Origin: Arthrobacter sp. MYb213
GTDB taxonomy: Bacteria; Actinomycetota; Actinomycetes; Actinomycetales; Micrococcaceae
Direction of reading: 5' to 3'
NCBI RefSeq assembly: GCF_002979915.1
Contig: NZ_PCQA01000005.1
Span: 124,001 to 188,000 of the forward strand
DNA length: 64,000 bases
Translations under genes and position numbers: made by a program
Shown here: positions 37,856-46,631 of the stretch, one piece after another
Numbering within the stretch: the stretch's first letter is position 1
Layout of the letters: each line of letters opens with the position of its first letter
Notes under the pieces: generated by a model
What the model was told of the DNA's origin: nothing
Databases searched by the model: none
What the model saw: the letters and a program-made list of their open reading frames with translations, nothing else

Positions 37856-38134
37856 TGAACTAAACCTCCAAGGCTCGCAACGGCGCATGTGTATATTGCA
37901 CACAATGAGATTTGACGCACTTGTGCGAGCGTTCCTTGTGCGAGTCTAAACCACAAATGAGCCTTGGTTCTATCTTGAGTCTCGTGCTTGTGAGTATGTT
38001 CACCGAATAGTGGCACTTTTGCGCTTAACGGCCGGGAATAACCGCGTAATAACGCATAGTTGCATGGCGTATTTATTGGTGGCGAAACGTCTCAATGACG
38101 GGGTTTGCCCACCGAATGAATTAGTGTAGACCTC

Positions 38135-39247
38135 GTGAATGCAGACCTTTTAGCGCGCTTCCATGGCGTCATCCCGGCCGGTGGCGTCGGAACCCGACTG
38201 TGGCCCCTCTCCCGAGCCTCGGCTCCCAAATTCCTGCACGATCTCACCGGATCGGGCTCGACGCTAATCCGTGCGACCTTTGATCGTTTGGTCCCGCTGG
38301 CCGGCGAACGCATTATGGTCGTCACCGGCAAGGCCCACCGCGGTGCGGTAGTGGCCCAGTTGCCTGAACTCTCCGATGAAAACCTGGTGCTCGAACCCGC
38401 ACCACGCGATTCGGCCGCAGCTATCGGCTTGGCCGCCGCAATTCTTTACCGCCGCGACCCCAACATCATCATGGGCTCTTTCGCCGCGGACCAAGTCATC
38501 GGCCCGGTCGAAATCTTCCAGCAGGCGCTGGTCGAAGCGATCCATACCGCGGCCACCGGCAAGATCGTCACCATTGGTATTCACCCCACTCATGCGTCTA
38601 CCGCTTTTGGCTACATCAAGGCCGGCGAAACTTTGGACGTAGCTAACGCGCCTAGCGCGCGTGGTGTGGTGGAGTTCGTGGAGAAACCAGACGAAGACAC
38701 CGCCCGGCGCTATCTGGCCGGAGGCGGATTCCTCTGGAACGCCGGAATGTTTGTCGCGCCCGTGGGATTGATGCTCAAACATCTTGAGGCCAATGAGCCG
38801 GCGCTTTATGCCGGACTTATGCGCATCGCCGACGCATGGGATACCGAACAGCGCGACGCGGTCATGACCGAGGCCTGGGAAGACCTGCCCAAGACCGCCA
38901 TTGACTATGCGGTGGCCGAGCCGGCCGCGGCCGCCGGAGACGTCGCGGTGATCCCGGGTATTTTCAACTGGGATGACGTGGGAGACTTCGCGGCCATCGG
39001 ACGCTTGAACAGCGAAGACGCCGAAGAGGGCGTCATTACCCTCGGTGAGGCGGTGCGTGTGTACGCCGATAATGCCACCGGCGTGGTCTACAGCGATCGC
39101 CCACGTGTGGTTGCGCTGATCGGTATCGATGACGTGATCGTGGTGGATACCGCCGATGCGTTGTTGGTGACCACCAAGGAGCACGCGCAAAAGGTCAAAG
39201 CGACCGTGGAGCAGCTCAAGGAGCGCGGGGACACCTCGGTCCTCTAG
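38135..39247 (+). CDS. manC: Mannose-1-phosphate guanylyltransferase
   Basis: This 370-residue enzyme makes GDP-mannose from GTP and mannose-1-phosphate, for glycan and lipoglycan synthesis. The nucleotidyl-transfer loop is VIPAGGVGTRLWPLSRASAPKF, with later motifs FVEKPD, FLWNAGMFV and the second metal-site Asp region. It lacks the phosphomannose isomerase domain of long ManC enzymes. The start is GTG at 38135. It is divergent from sdhC and appears to be a single gene. Confidence 0.9.
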   Translation: MNADLLARFHGVIPAGGVGTRLWPLSRASAPKFLHDLTGSGSTLIRATFDRLVPLAGERIMVVTGKAHRGAVVAQLPELSDENLVLEPAPRDSAAAIGLAAAILYRRDPNIIMGSFAADQVIGPVEIFQQALVEAIHTAATGKIVTIGIHPTHASTAFGYIKAGETLDVANAPSARGVVEFVEKPDEDTARRYLAGGGFLWNAGMFVAPVGLMLKHLEANEPALYAGLMRIADAWDTEQRDAVMTEAWEDLPKTAIDYAVAEPAAAAGDVAVIPGIFNWDDVGDFAAIGRLNSEDAEEGVITLGEAVRVYADNATGVVYSDRPRVVALIGIDDVIVVDTADALLVTTKEHAQKVKATVEQLKERGDTSVL

Positions 39248-39345
39248 GCCTAGCAGAGCGCAAGACTATTTCATCGGGTGTCCAAAGATTACGTGCTGGC
39301 TAGGAAGCGCATGGCTCTGCGCGTATCTTCGTTAAGGTGTCTTCG

Positions 39346-40542
39346 ATGAATGAAAATGGCAAGTTAGCATCCGTCCAGCAGTGGACCGAGCCGTTAGTGC
39401 CTGCGCTGTTGGACTTCCGCCGCGAGCTACACCGCAACCCGGAGCTTTCCTTCGCCGAGTTCCAGAGCACCGCACGGATCCTTAGCGCCTTGCGTGAGGC
39501 AGGGCTTGACCCGGTGCCAATGGAGCAAACCGGCGCGTTCGTCGATGTGGGGCGGGGCCCGATTCGTTTAGGTCTACGCGCCGACATTGATGCCTTGCCG
39601 GTGCTCGAAGAAACCGGGCTGGAATTCGCCTCCATGACCGACGGCGTAGCCCACGCCTGTGGCCACGACATTCACACGACGGTGATGCTCGGGGTAGCCT
39701 TGGCGCTGAAATCCATGGATGACGCAGGGGCACTGCACGGCAAAATCCGGGTGATCTTCCAGCCTGCCGAGGAAAAGCTACCTGGTGGTGCGCTCTCGGT
39801 GATCGAACAAGGCATCTTGGACGAGGTGCCCCGCGTGCTTGCACTGCACTGCGATCCGCGCATCGACGTGGGGAAGATCGGTACTCGTATTGGTGCGATC
39901 ACCTCCGCCAGTGACACCATCCGCATCGAGGTTAATGGTCGGGGTGGACATACCTCGCGGCCACATCTGACCGAAGATCTTGTTTTTGCGATGAGTCAGA
40001 TCGCCACCCAGGTTCCCGCGGTGCTCGGACGCAAACTTGATGTTCGTTCGGCGGTCTCGGTGGTGTGGGGTCAGATTCACGCCGGCAGCGCGCCGAACGC
40101 GATTCCGGCCACCGGTTACCTTGCTGGCACCATGCGTTGCCTCGATGGTGAGGTTTGGTATGCCGCCGGAGAGCTGCTGGATGCGACCGTACGCCAAGTT
40201 GCCGCGCCCTATGGCGTGGAAATTAAAATGCAGCACACCCGCGGGGTTCCGCCGGTAATTAATGCTCCGGCCGAGACCGCGTTGATCGAAGACGCGGCGC
40301 GCCGCGAGTTCGGCGCCGCCTCCATCGAGCTAACTCCGCAGTCCATGGGTGGGGAAGACTTTGCCTGGATGACGCAGAAGGTTTCTGGGGCGATGTTGCG
40401 CTTGGGTACTCGCACCCCGGGCGGCAAAACCTTCGACCTGCATCGTGGGGACTACAACCCAGACGAGCGCAGCATCTCCGTTGGCGTCCGACTGATGGCA
40501 GCGGCTGCCATTCAAGCCATCGACGAAGCGCTGGCCAACTAG
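39346..40542 (+). CDS. M20 family amidohydrolase (hippurate/indoleacetyl-amino-acid hydrolase type)
   Basis: This 398-residue zinc enzyme of the M20D group has LRADIDALPVLEETG, the metal site HACGHDIHTTVMLG, the catalytic Glu-Glu in VIFQPAEE, the dimerisation-domain histidine in RGGHTSRP and SMGGEDFAWM. Members cleave N-acyl amino acids such as hippurate or p-aminobenzoyl-glutamate; substrate not assignable. I prefer the ATG at 39346, with AAGGTG six bases upstream, over the GTG at 39337. Confidence 0.88.
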   Translation: MNENGKLASVQQWTEPLVPALLDFRRELHRNPELSFAEFQSTARILSALREAGLDPVPMEQTGAFVDVGRGPIRLGLRADIDALPVLEETGLEFASMTDGVAHACGHDIHTTVMLGVALALKSMDDAGALHGKIRVIFQPAEEKLPGGALSVIEQGILDEVPRVLALHCDPRIDVGKIGTRIGAITSASDTIRIEVNGRGGHTSRPHLTEDLVFAMSQIATQVPAVLGRKLDVRSAVSVVWGQIHAGSAPNAIPATGYLAGTMRCLDGEVWYAAGELLDATVRQVAAPYGVEIKMQHTRGVPPVINAPAETALIEDAARREFGAASIELTPQSMGGEDFAWMTQKVSGAMLRLGTRTPGGKTFDLHRGDYNPDERSISVGVRLMAAAAIQAIDEALAN

Positions 40543-40613
40543 GGGAAACCCGAAATTTTTTAACACTTGTTTGACGCTTTAATAAACTGTCATCTGACTT
40601 GGGTATTGGCGTT

Positions 40614-40751
40614 AAGCGCTTGCCGTAACGTGGTCTGGAAGTTACCGGTTTGTAATCTTCAACGTCTTTACCTACGGCGTATCTCCGATAGGCTATGGAA
40701 ACGATGGGAAAGCTAGTACTTTTGTGCCACTCGCGAAGGTCAACTTCGCGA
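40614..40751 (+). promoter_or_regulatory. Leader of the nucleoside operon with two dyads
   Basis: AAGCGCTT at 40614 is an 8-base palindrome of the kind at the centre of LacI-family operators. TCGCGAAG-GTCAA-CTTCGCGA (40731-40751) is a perfect 8-bp inverted repeat 55 bases before the first ATG and could be an operator or an RNA hairpin. I could not place clear promoter hexamers. Confidence 0.4.
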
Positions 40752-40805
40752 ATCTAAAGGTTCCTCGCCTCCCGGTAATCTCGCACTTCACTCATGGAGG
40801 TTTAG

Positions 40806-41894
40806 ATGCGCTTCTTATCGCGCAAGACCGGTGTGGCCGCGGCCATGCTCGGCATTTCAGCTTTGGCGTTAAGCGCCTGTGGCGCAGCCCCAGAAGAATC
40901 CGGCAAAGCCGCCGGAAACTCTGACTACATTGGCTGCATCGTTTCCGACTCCGGCGGATTTGATGACCAGTCCTTCAACCAGTCCTCGCACCGTGGTCTG
41001 ATGGCTGCTGCCGATGATATTGGTTTTAAGCCACGCGAGGCAGAGTCGAAGTCCAACTCGGACTTCGCCACTAACCTCACTGGCATGATGAATGCCGGTT
41101 GTAATCTGACCGTCACCGTTGGCTTCTTGCTGGGCGATGCGACTGCGCAGGCCGCCGCCTCGAACCCTGAAAAGCACTTCGCGATCGTCGACTTCCAGTA
41201 CGACAAGCCGATCGAAAACGTTAAGCCGATCATTTATGACACGGCTCAGGCAGCATACCTGGCAGGCTACGCAGCAGCTGCAGCCTCCGAAACCGGCACC
41301 GTTGCTACCTTCGGCGGAATCAAGATCCCAACCGTCACCATCTTCATGGACGGCTTCGCCGACGGCGTCGCCAAGTTCAACGAAGACAAGGGCGAGAACG
41401 TCAAGCTCCTTGGCTGGGACAAGAAGAAGCAGGACGGTACCTTCACCGGCGACTTCGAAAAGCAGGATAAGGGCAAGCAGGTGACCAAGAACTTCATCGA
41501 CAACGGTGCAGACGTGGTCATGCCGGTTGCCGGTCCTGTCGGTAAGGGCGCAGGCGCTGCCGTAGTTGACGCAAACAAGGGCGGCAAGGACGTCAAGCTG
41601 GTTTGGGTTGACTCCGATGGTTACGAAACCGCACCTGATTACAAGGCTGTCATGCTCACTTCCGTGGTCAAGACCATGGACAAGGCGGTTGAAGAAGTGA
41701 TCGTCTCCGACGCCGATGGCAAGTTCGACGCCACCCCATACGTGGGTACCTTGGAGAACGAGGGTGTGGCTCTGGCCCCATTCCACGACTTTGATTCCAA
41801 GGTCTCCGATGAGACCAAGTCCGAACTGGACGCACTGAAGGCATCGATTATTTCGGGCGACCTGAAGGTTGAATCGAAGGCTAGCCCTAAGTAG
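40806..41894 (+). CDS. BMP-family nucleoside-binding lipoprotein
   Basis: This 362-residue lipoprotein has a signal peptide with lipobox ALSACG (Cys at residue 25), then the basic-membrane-protein fold: IVSDSGGFDDQSFNQSSHRGL and the repeated lobe motifs typical of PnrA/BmpA purine nucleoside receptors (AYLAGYAAAAAS, VMPVAGPVGKGAG and VWVDSDGYE). It delivers nucleosides to the ABC transporter encoded next. GGAGG precedes the ATG. It is separated from the ATPase gene by 123 bases with a hairpin, consistent with higher expression of the binding protein. Confidence 0.9.
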   Translation: MRFLSRKTGVAAAMLGISALALSACGAAPEESGKAAGNSDYIGCIVSDSGGFDDQSFNQSSHRGLMAAADDIGFKPREAESKSNSDFATNLTGMMNAGCNLTVTVGFLLGDATAQAAASNPEKHFAIVDFQYDKPIENVKPIIYDTAQAAYLAGYAAAAASETGTVATFGGIKIPTVTIFMDGFADGVAKFNEDKGENVKLLGWDKKKQDGTFTGDFEKQDKGKQVTKNFIDNGADVVMPVAGPVGKGAGAAVVDANKGGKDVKLVWVDSDGYETAPDYKAVMLTSVVKTMDKAVEEVIVSDADGKFDATPYVGTLENEGVALAPFHDFDSKVSDETKSELDALKASIISGDLKVESKASPK

Positions 41895-41923
41895 GGTTTG
41901 CTGCACCACAAAGTAAGTCATCT

Positions 41924-41970
41924 GAGCGCGTCACCGCTCACCGCCTGAGCGGTGAACTGGTGACGCGCTC
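41924..41970 (+). terminator. Nested hairpin between binding-protein and ATPase genes
   Basis: An outer 12-bp stem (41924-41935 with 41959-41970) encloses a 6-bp inner stem (41935-41940 with 41946-41951). There is no T run after it. It may be a partial terminator or a 3' stabiliser of the lipoprotein message rather than a full stop. Confidence 0.55.
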
Positions 41971-42017
41971 TATGACTGCCCACCGCCCAACAACCGAACA
42001 ACAAAGATGGTGGAATC

Positions 42018-43649
42018 GTGAAACTCGAACTACGAGGAATCTCGAAAGCCTTCGGTTCTTTCTACGCCAATAAGGATATCGACCTAGTGGTCGATAATGC
42101 CCAAATCCACTGTTTGCTCGGTGAAAATGGCGCGGGAAAGTCCACGCTGATGAACGTGCTCTACGGCCTGTATCAGCCGACCGAGGGTCAAATCCTGATC
42201 GACGATAAGCCCGTGCAATTCTCCGGGCCAGGCGACGCGATGGCAGCGGGCATCGGCATGGTGCACCAGCACTTTATGCTGATCCCGGTCTTCACCGTCG
42301 CCGAAAACATTGCTCTGGGAGCCGAGGCCACAAAGGCCGGCGGCGTCCTGGACCTTCAAATTACGCGCAAGAAGATCCGCGAAATCTCCGATCGTTACGG
42401 GTTCGACGTTGACCCCGACGCGATCGTCGAGGATTTGCCGGTCGGCGTGCAGCAGCGCGTGGAAATTATCAAGGCCCTGGTCCGTGAGGCGAAGGTGCTC
42501 ATCCTTGATGAGCCGACCGCGGTGCTGACCCCGCAGGAAACCGACGAGCTGTTGGACATCATGCGACAGCTCAAGGCCAATGGCACCTCGATCGTGTTTA
42601 TCTCGCACAAACTGCGCGAGGTCCGTGCGGTCTCCGACGTGATCACCGTGGTGCGCCGCGGTTTGGTGATCGATTCGGTGCCCCCCGAAACTTCCACCAC
42701 CGACCTGGCTAACCTGATGGTCGGCCGTGCGGTGCAACTAAACCTGAACAAGGAAGCGGCCACCCCGGGCGCCGCCAGCTTGATGGTGCGCGATGTGAGC
42801 GTGGTTAACGCTGCGGGCACCACCACCTTGGACCACGTCTCCTTCGAGATCCACCAGGGCGAAATCCTCGCCGTGGCAGGTGTGCAGGGCAACGGGCAGA
42901 CCGAGCTGACCGAGGCGATCTTGGGTACTCAGCCGGTCACCGCCGGGTCGATCAAACTTGATGGGCAAGAACTTGTGGGCAAGTCGGTCAAGGCGGTCTT
43001 GCGTGCCGGAGTCGGCTTTGTCCCCGAGGACCGCTCGGTGCATGGGCTGGTCACCCAGTTCTCCATCGAAGAGAACCTGATTCTGGACCTGTATGACCGC
43101 AAACCATTCGGCAAGGGCATCTCGATGAACCTTGACGCGATGAAAAAGAACGCGACCAAGCAGATCGCCGACTTTGACGTGCGTACCGATAACCCGTTGA
43201 ACCCGGCCTCAAGCCTGTCCGGTGGTAACCAGCAAAAGGTCGTGATGGCCCGCGAGCTCAGCCGCGACTTGAAGCTGTTCATCGCCTCGCAGCCTACCCG
43301 CGGGGTGGACGTGGGTTCCATTGAATTCTTGCACCGGCGCATCGTCGCCGAACGCGACAAGGGAACCCCGGTGATGATCGTGTCCACCGAGCTGGACGAA
43401 GTGATGGAACTGGCGGACCGCATCGCGGTGCTCTACAAGGGCAAGATCAACGGCATCGTGCCGGGCAACACCTCCCGCGAGGTGCTTGGCCTGATGATGG
43501 CCGGAGTCTCCCAAGAGGACGCGATCAGCCAGGCCGACTTCGTCAAGGCCGATGCCGAACCGCTCGAAGCGCAACCGGTAGTTAGCCAAGCGCCGCCGAG
43601 CCCCCACAAACCTAAGCACAGCACCACAGCGGAAGGAGATGCGCAGTGA
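42018..43649 (+). CDS. Nucleoside ABC transporter ATP-binding protein, two ABC domains
   Basis: This 543-residue protein contains two ABC domains in tandem, as in sugar and nucleoside importers of the CUT2/BMP class. The first has Walker A LGENGAGKST and Walker B VLILDEPTAVL. The second has a degenerate Walker A (VQGNGQTEL), signature SLSGGNQQKVVMAREL and SQPTRGVD. The C-terminal 50 residues are Pro/Glu/Ala-rich. The stop overlaps the permease start (GTGA). Confidence 0.92.
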   Translation: MKLELRGISKAFGSFYANKDIDLVVDNAQIHCLLGENGAGKSTLMNVLYGLYQPTEGQILIDDKPVQFSGPGDAMAAGIGMVHQHFMLIPVFTVAENIALGAEATKAGGVLDLQITRKKIREISDRYGFDVDPDAIVEDLPVGVQQRVEIIKALVREAKVLILDEPTAVLTPQETDELLDIMRQLKANGTSIVFISHKLREVRAVSDVITVVRRGLVIDSVPPETSTTDLANLMVGRAVQLNLNKEAATPGAASLMVRDVSVVNAAGTTTLDHVSFEIHQGEILAVAGVQGNGQTELTEAILGTQPVTAGSIKLDGQELVGKSVKAVLRAGVGFVPEDRSVHGLVTQFSIEENLILDLYDRKPFGKGISMNLDAMKKNATKQIADFDVRTDNPLNPASSLSGGNQQKVVMARELSRDLKLFIASQPTRGVDVGSIEFLHRRIVAERDKGTPVMIVSTELDEVMELADRIAVLYKGKINGIVPGNTSREVLGLMMAGVSQEDAISQADFVKADAEPLEAQPVVSQAPPSPHKPKHSTTAEGDAQ

Positions 43650-44878
43650 GTGAGCAAACCATCGGTCAACCGCCTGCCGGCGAGAAGCCGGTAGCGCCGC
43701 CCGAGGCCAAGAACTCGAATAACGAGCTATTTCGTAAAATCACGCAGGGTCCGGGTCTCGTCTCGGTGCTCGGTGTTTTTGTTGCGCTGGTCATCGGCGG
43801 ACTGCTGGTGGCTGTCACCGACAAAAAAGTCATCGAGACCTCAAGCTACGTCTTCGCCCGCCCCAGCGATTTTTTCAGCCAGCTGTGGCGCGCCGGCACC
43901 GAGAGTTATGTGGCGCTGTTTAACGGCTCCATTTACAACTCCGCACAGGGTTTTTCCCCCTTCCTGGAGACGCTTACGGTCTCCACTCCGCTGATTTGTG
44001 CGGGTTTGGGCGTTGCCCTAGCCTTCCGCGCTGGCATGTTCAACATCGGTGCCCAAGGTCAGATCATTATCGGCGCCACCATGGCCGGTTATGTCGGATT
44101 CGCTTGGCATCTACCGTTGGTGCTGCACCTATTGCTGGTAGTGCTCTTCGGTCTGCTCGGCGGCGCACTATGGGGCGGGCTGGTAGGCCTGCTTAAAGCT
44201 CGCACCGGCGCGCACGAAGTGATCTTGACGATCATGTTCAACTACGTGGCGCTGTACCTGCTGGACTTCTTGATGAATACCACCGCCTTTAGGCGTCCCG
44301 GTGAGACCAACCCGATCTCCCCGATCCTGGATGCTAATGCGACCTTCCCGGCAATGACCGGCTCGCGTTTGCACCTAGGTTTTGTGATGGCAATCTTATT
44401 GACGGTGCTGGTGGCCTGGATGCTTAAACGCTCCACCTTGGGCTTCGAATTCCGTGCGGTGGGGCATAACCCTGAAGCCGCACGCACCGCCGGCGTGAAC
44501 GTCGCGCGCACCACCATCTTGGCGATGGCCTTTGCCGGCGCGCTGGCAGGCGCCGCTGGTGTTGCGCAGGTAGCCGGCACCGAGAAGGTGCTCACCGTCG
44601 GCGTGGCAGGTTCGCTGGGCTTTGACGCGATCACCGTCGCGCTGCTTGGCCGCTCCACCCCGTGGGGAACCTTCTTTGCTGGTTTGCTCTTCGGTGCCTT
44701 CCGCGCCGGTGCGGTCAACATGCAGATTTCCACCGGAACCCCGATCGATATTGTCTTGGTGGTGCAGTCGCTGATCGTGCTGTTCATCGCCGCCCCACCG
44801 CTGGTGAAGTCGATCTTTGGGATGAATCCTAAAAAGCGCGTCCGCAAAACCGAAACCATCAAGGCAGGTGCCAAGTGA
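43646..44878 (+). CDS. Nucleoside ABC transporter permease
   Basis: This 410-residue permease of the BPD_transp_2 family has about eight to ten helices after a 40-residue polar N terminus. Motifs include AGMFNIGAQGQIIIGA, EVILTIMFNYVALYLL and VAGTEKVLTVGVAGSLGFDAITVALLGR, typical of the nucleoside-type permeases that act in pairs. The GTG start is preceded by GGAAGGAG and overlaps the ATPase stop. The next permease overlaps it by four bases. Confidence 0.9.
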   Translation: MSEQTIGQPPAGEKPVAPPEAKNSNNELFRKITQGPGLVSVLGVFVALVIGGLLVAVTDKKVIETSSYVFARPSDFFSQLWRAGTESYVALFNGSIYNSAQGFSPFLETLTVSTPLICAGLGVALAFRAGMFNIGAQGQIIIGATMAGYVGFAWHLPLVLHLLLVVLFGLLGGALWGGLVGLLKARTGAHEVILTIMFNYVALYLLDFLMNTTAFRRPGETNPISPILDANATFPAMTGSRLHLGFVMAILLTVLVAWMLKRSTLGFEFRAVGHNPEAARTAGVNVARTTILAMAFAGALAGAAGVAQVAGTEKVLTVGVAGSLGFDAITVALLGRSTPWGTFFAGLLFGAFRAGAVNMQISTGTPIDIVLVVQSLIVLFIAAPPLVKSIFGMNPKKRVRKTETIKAGAK

Positions 44879-46155
44879 CCACCACGACCTCAGCCGCCCT
44901 GCAGCCGTCGATCTCCCTGTTACCCAGCAAGAAGACTCCGATAGTGCTCAGCGTGATCGCCTTGATCACGCTGATCAGCTTCGGTTTCTTAGGTAGCAAT
45001 CAGGCCGCGAACTTCTCGCTGAGCACTAACACCGATGCGTTTAAGATCCCCGACCTAGTCTTCCCGGGGATGGCCACGAATATCGTCTTCGGTGTGCTGC
45101 TGCTCGCGGTGGCCGGCTACTCCTGGTGGTTGCGTTCCAAGGGACGCACCTTGCCCACCTACGCGGTAGTCCTTGCCGCCGTGCTGTTTGTGCTCGGCTT
45201 CCTGATTTGGGTGGTCTCTGGCGCGAATATCAACAGTATTTCGCTGGCCAGCCTGCTGGCCGGTGCGGTAGTGCTTGCCGTCCCACTGGTGTTCGGTTCG
45301 CTGTCCGGGGTGCTCTGTGAGCGTGCCGGCGTGGTCAACATCGCCATCGAAGGCCAGCTGCTCGGTGGCGCGTTTACCGCGGCGATTGTCGCTTCGATCA
45401 CCAAGAGCGCCTTTGCCGGGCTGATCGCAGCGGGTATCGCCGGCGCGCTGGTCTCCCTGGTGCTCGCGTTATTTGCAATCAAGTACATGGTCAACCAGAT
45501 CATCGTCGGTGTGGTGCTCAACGTGCTCGTCTCGGGTATCACCGGGTTCCTATTTACCACGGTGATGCAAGAAGATCCCGAACTGTTCAACTCCCCGGCG
45601 CACCTGCCGGTAGTCGCGATCCCTGGGCTGAGTGCCATTCCGGTGCTGGGCCCGATCCTGTTCAAGCAGTCGGTCATCGGCTACCTGATGTATCTTGCGG
45701 TCTTCCTGGTCTGGTTCGGGTTGTTCAAAACCCGTTGGGGCCTGCGGGTACGTGCGGTCGGCGAACACCCGAAGGCGGCCGACACCCTAGGCATCAAGGT
45801 CAACGCCACCCGCTTCTGGAATGTCACCCTCGGCGGCATCATCGCCGGTATTGGCGGCTCCTTCTTCACCCTGGTGGCCATCGACTCCTTCACCAAGGAA
45901 ATCTCTGGCGGACGTGGCTTCATCGCGTTGGCCGCGGTGATCTTTGGACGCTGGAACCCGATCGGCGCCTTCGCCGCAGCGTTGCTCTTCGGCTTCGCTG
46001 ACAACCTCCAGGTGATCCTCACGATCATCGGCACCCCGGTGCCAAGCCAGTTCATGGCAATGATGCCGTATCTGGTGACGATCTTCGCCGTCGCCGGTCT
46101 GGTGGGCCGCTCACGCGGACCTGCGGCCGCCGGCGAACCATATGTGAAGGAATAA
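44875..46155 (+). CDS. Nucleoside ABC transporter permease, second subunit
   Basis: This 426-residue permease is the partner of the preceding one, with ERAGVVNIAIEGQLLGGAFTAA, KYMVNQIIVGVVLNVLVSGITG and GGRGFIALAAVIFGRWNPIGA. It has about ten helices. The start GTG overlaps the previous stop. The cytidine deaminase gene begins eight bases after its stop, tying import to salvage. Confidence 0.9.
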   Translation: MTTTTSAALQPSISLLPSKKTPIVLSVIALITLISFGFLGSNQAANFSLSTNTDAFKIPDLVFPGMATNIVFGVLLLAVAGYSWWLRSKGRTLPTYAVVLAAVLFVLGFLIWVVSGANINSISLASLLAGAVVLAVPLVFGSLSGVLCERAGVVNIAIEGQLLGGAFTAAIVASITKSAFAGLIAAGIAGALVSLVLALFAIKYMVNQIIVGVVLNVLVSGITGFLFTTVMQEDPELFNSPAHLPVVAIPGLSAIPVLGPILFKQSVIGYLMYLAVFLVWFGLFKTRWGLRVRAVGEHPKAADTLGIKVNATRFWNVTLGGIIAGIGGSFFTLVAIDSFTKEISGGRGFIALAAVIFGRWNPIGAFAAALLFGFADNLQVILTIIGTPVPSQFMAMMPYLVTIFAVAGLVGRSRGPAAAGEPYVKE

Positions 46156-46163
46156 CAATTCTC

Positions 46164-46574
46164 ATGGAAAACAACACCGCGCCGTGGTCGCAGCTTGAAG
46201 CTGCGGCCGCGGCGGCGCTGTCCAAGGCGTACGCACCCTACTCGAAGTTCCGGGTCGGCGCCGCGGCACTGACCACCGAGGGACGGTTGATCTCCGGTTG
46301 CAATATTGAAAACGCCGCATATGGGGTGACCCTGTGCGCTGAATGTGCCATGGTCGGTGAACTATTTGCCGGTGGCGGCGGGAAACTTCAATACTTTTTG
46401 TGCTTGGGCCAGCTCGAAGATGGTGCGGTTGCGCTGATCACCCCTTGTGGCCGCTGCCGTCAGCTGCTCTTTGAACATCGCGCGCCGGGTATGGAAGTAC
46501 AAACCGATACCGGGGTACTGAGCATGGAGCAGTTATTGCCCTATGCCTTTGGACCCAACGACATTTCACTGTAA
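46164..46574 (+). CDS. cdd: Cytidine deaminase
   Basis: This 136-residue homotetrameric-type enzyme deaminates cytidine and deoxycytidine. The zinc and catalytic site is CAECAMVGELF (Cys and Glu of the CAE motif) with TPCGRCRQLL. AYAPYSKFRVGAA and GCNIENAAYG are the substrate segments. It sits between the nucleoside permeases and thymidine phosphorylase in the same operon. Confidence 0.95.
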   Translation: MENNTAPWSQLEAAAAAALSKAYAPYSKFRVGAAALTTEGRLISGCNIENAAYGVTLCAECAMVGELFAGGGGKLQYFLCLGQLEDGAVALITPCGRCRQLLFEHRAPGMEVQTDTGVLSMEQLLPYAFGPNDISL

Positions 46575-46631
46575 GCAGTAGTTTCCCAACGGTCTCAAAC
46601 ACCGACGATTTTCACCAGTAAGGAGCCGAAA

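Noticed and set aside
37888-37904. TGTGT-N7-ACACA as a CRP/GlxR site for sdh
   Set aside because: The spacing does not fit the TGTG-N8-CACA pattern, so I do not call it an operator.
38264-39190. 308-codon open frame on the minus strand
   Set aside because: Antisense shadow of the guanylyltransferase gene with no protein-like signature.
40869-41921. 350-codon open frame on the minus strand
   Set aside because: Antisense shadow of the BMP lipoprotein gene, which has a clear lipobox and family motifs.
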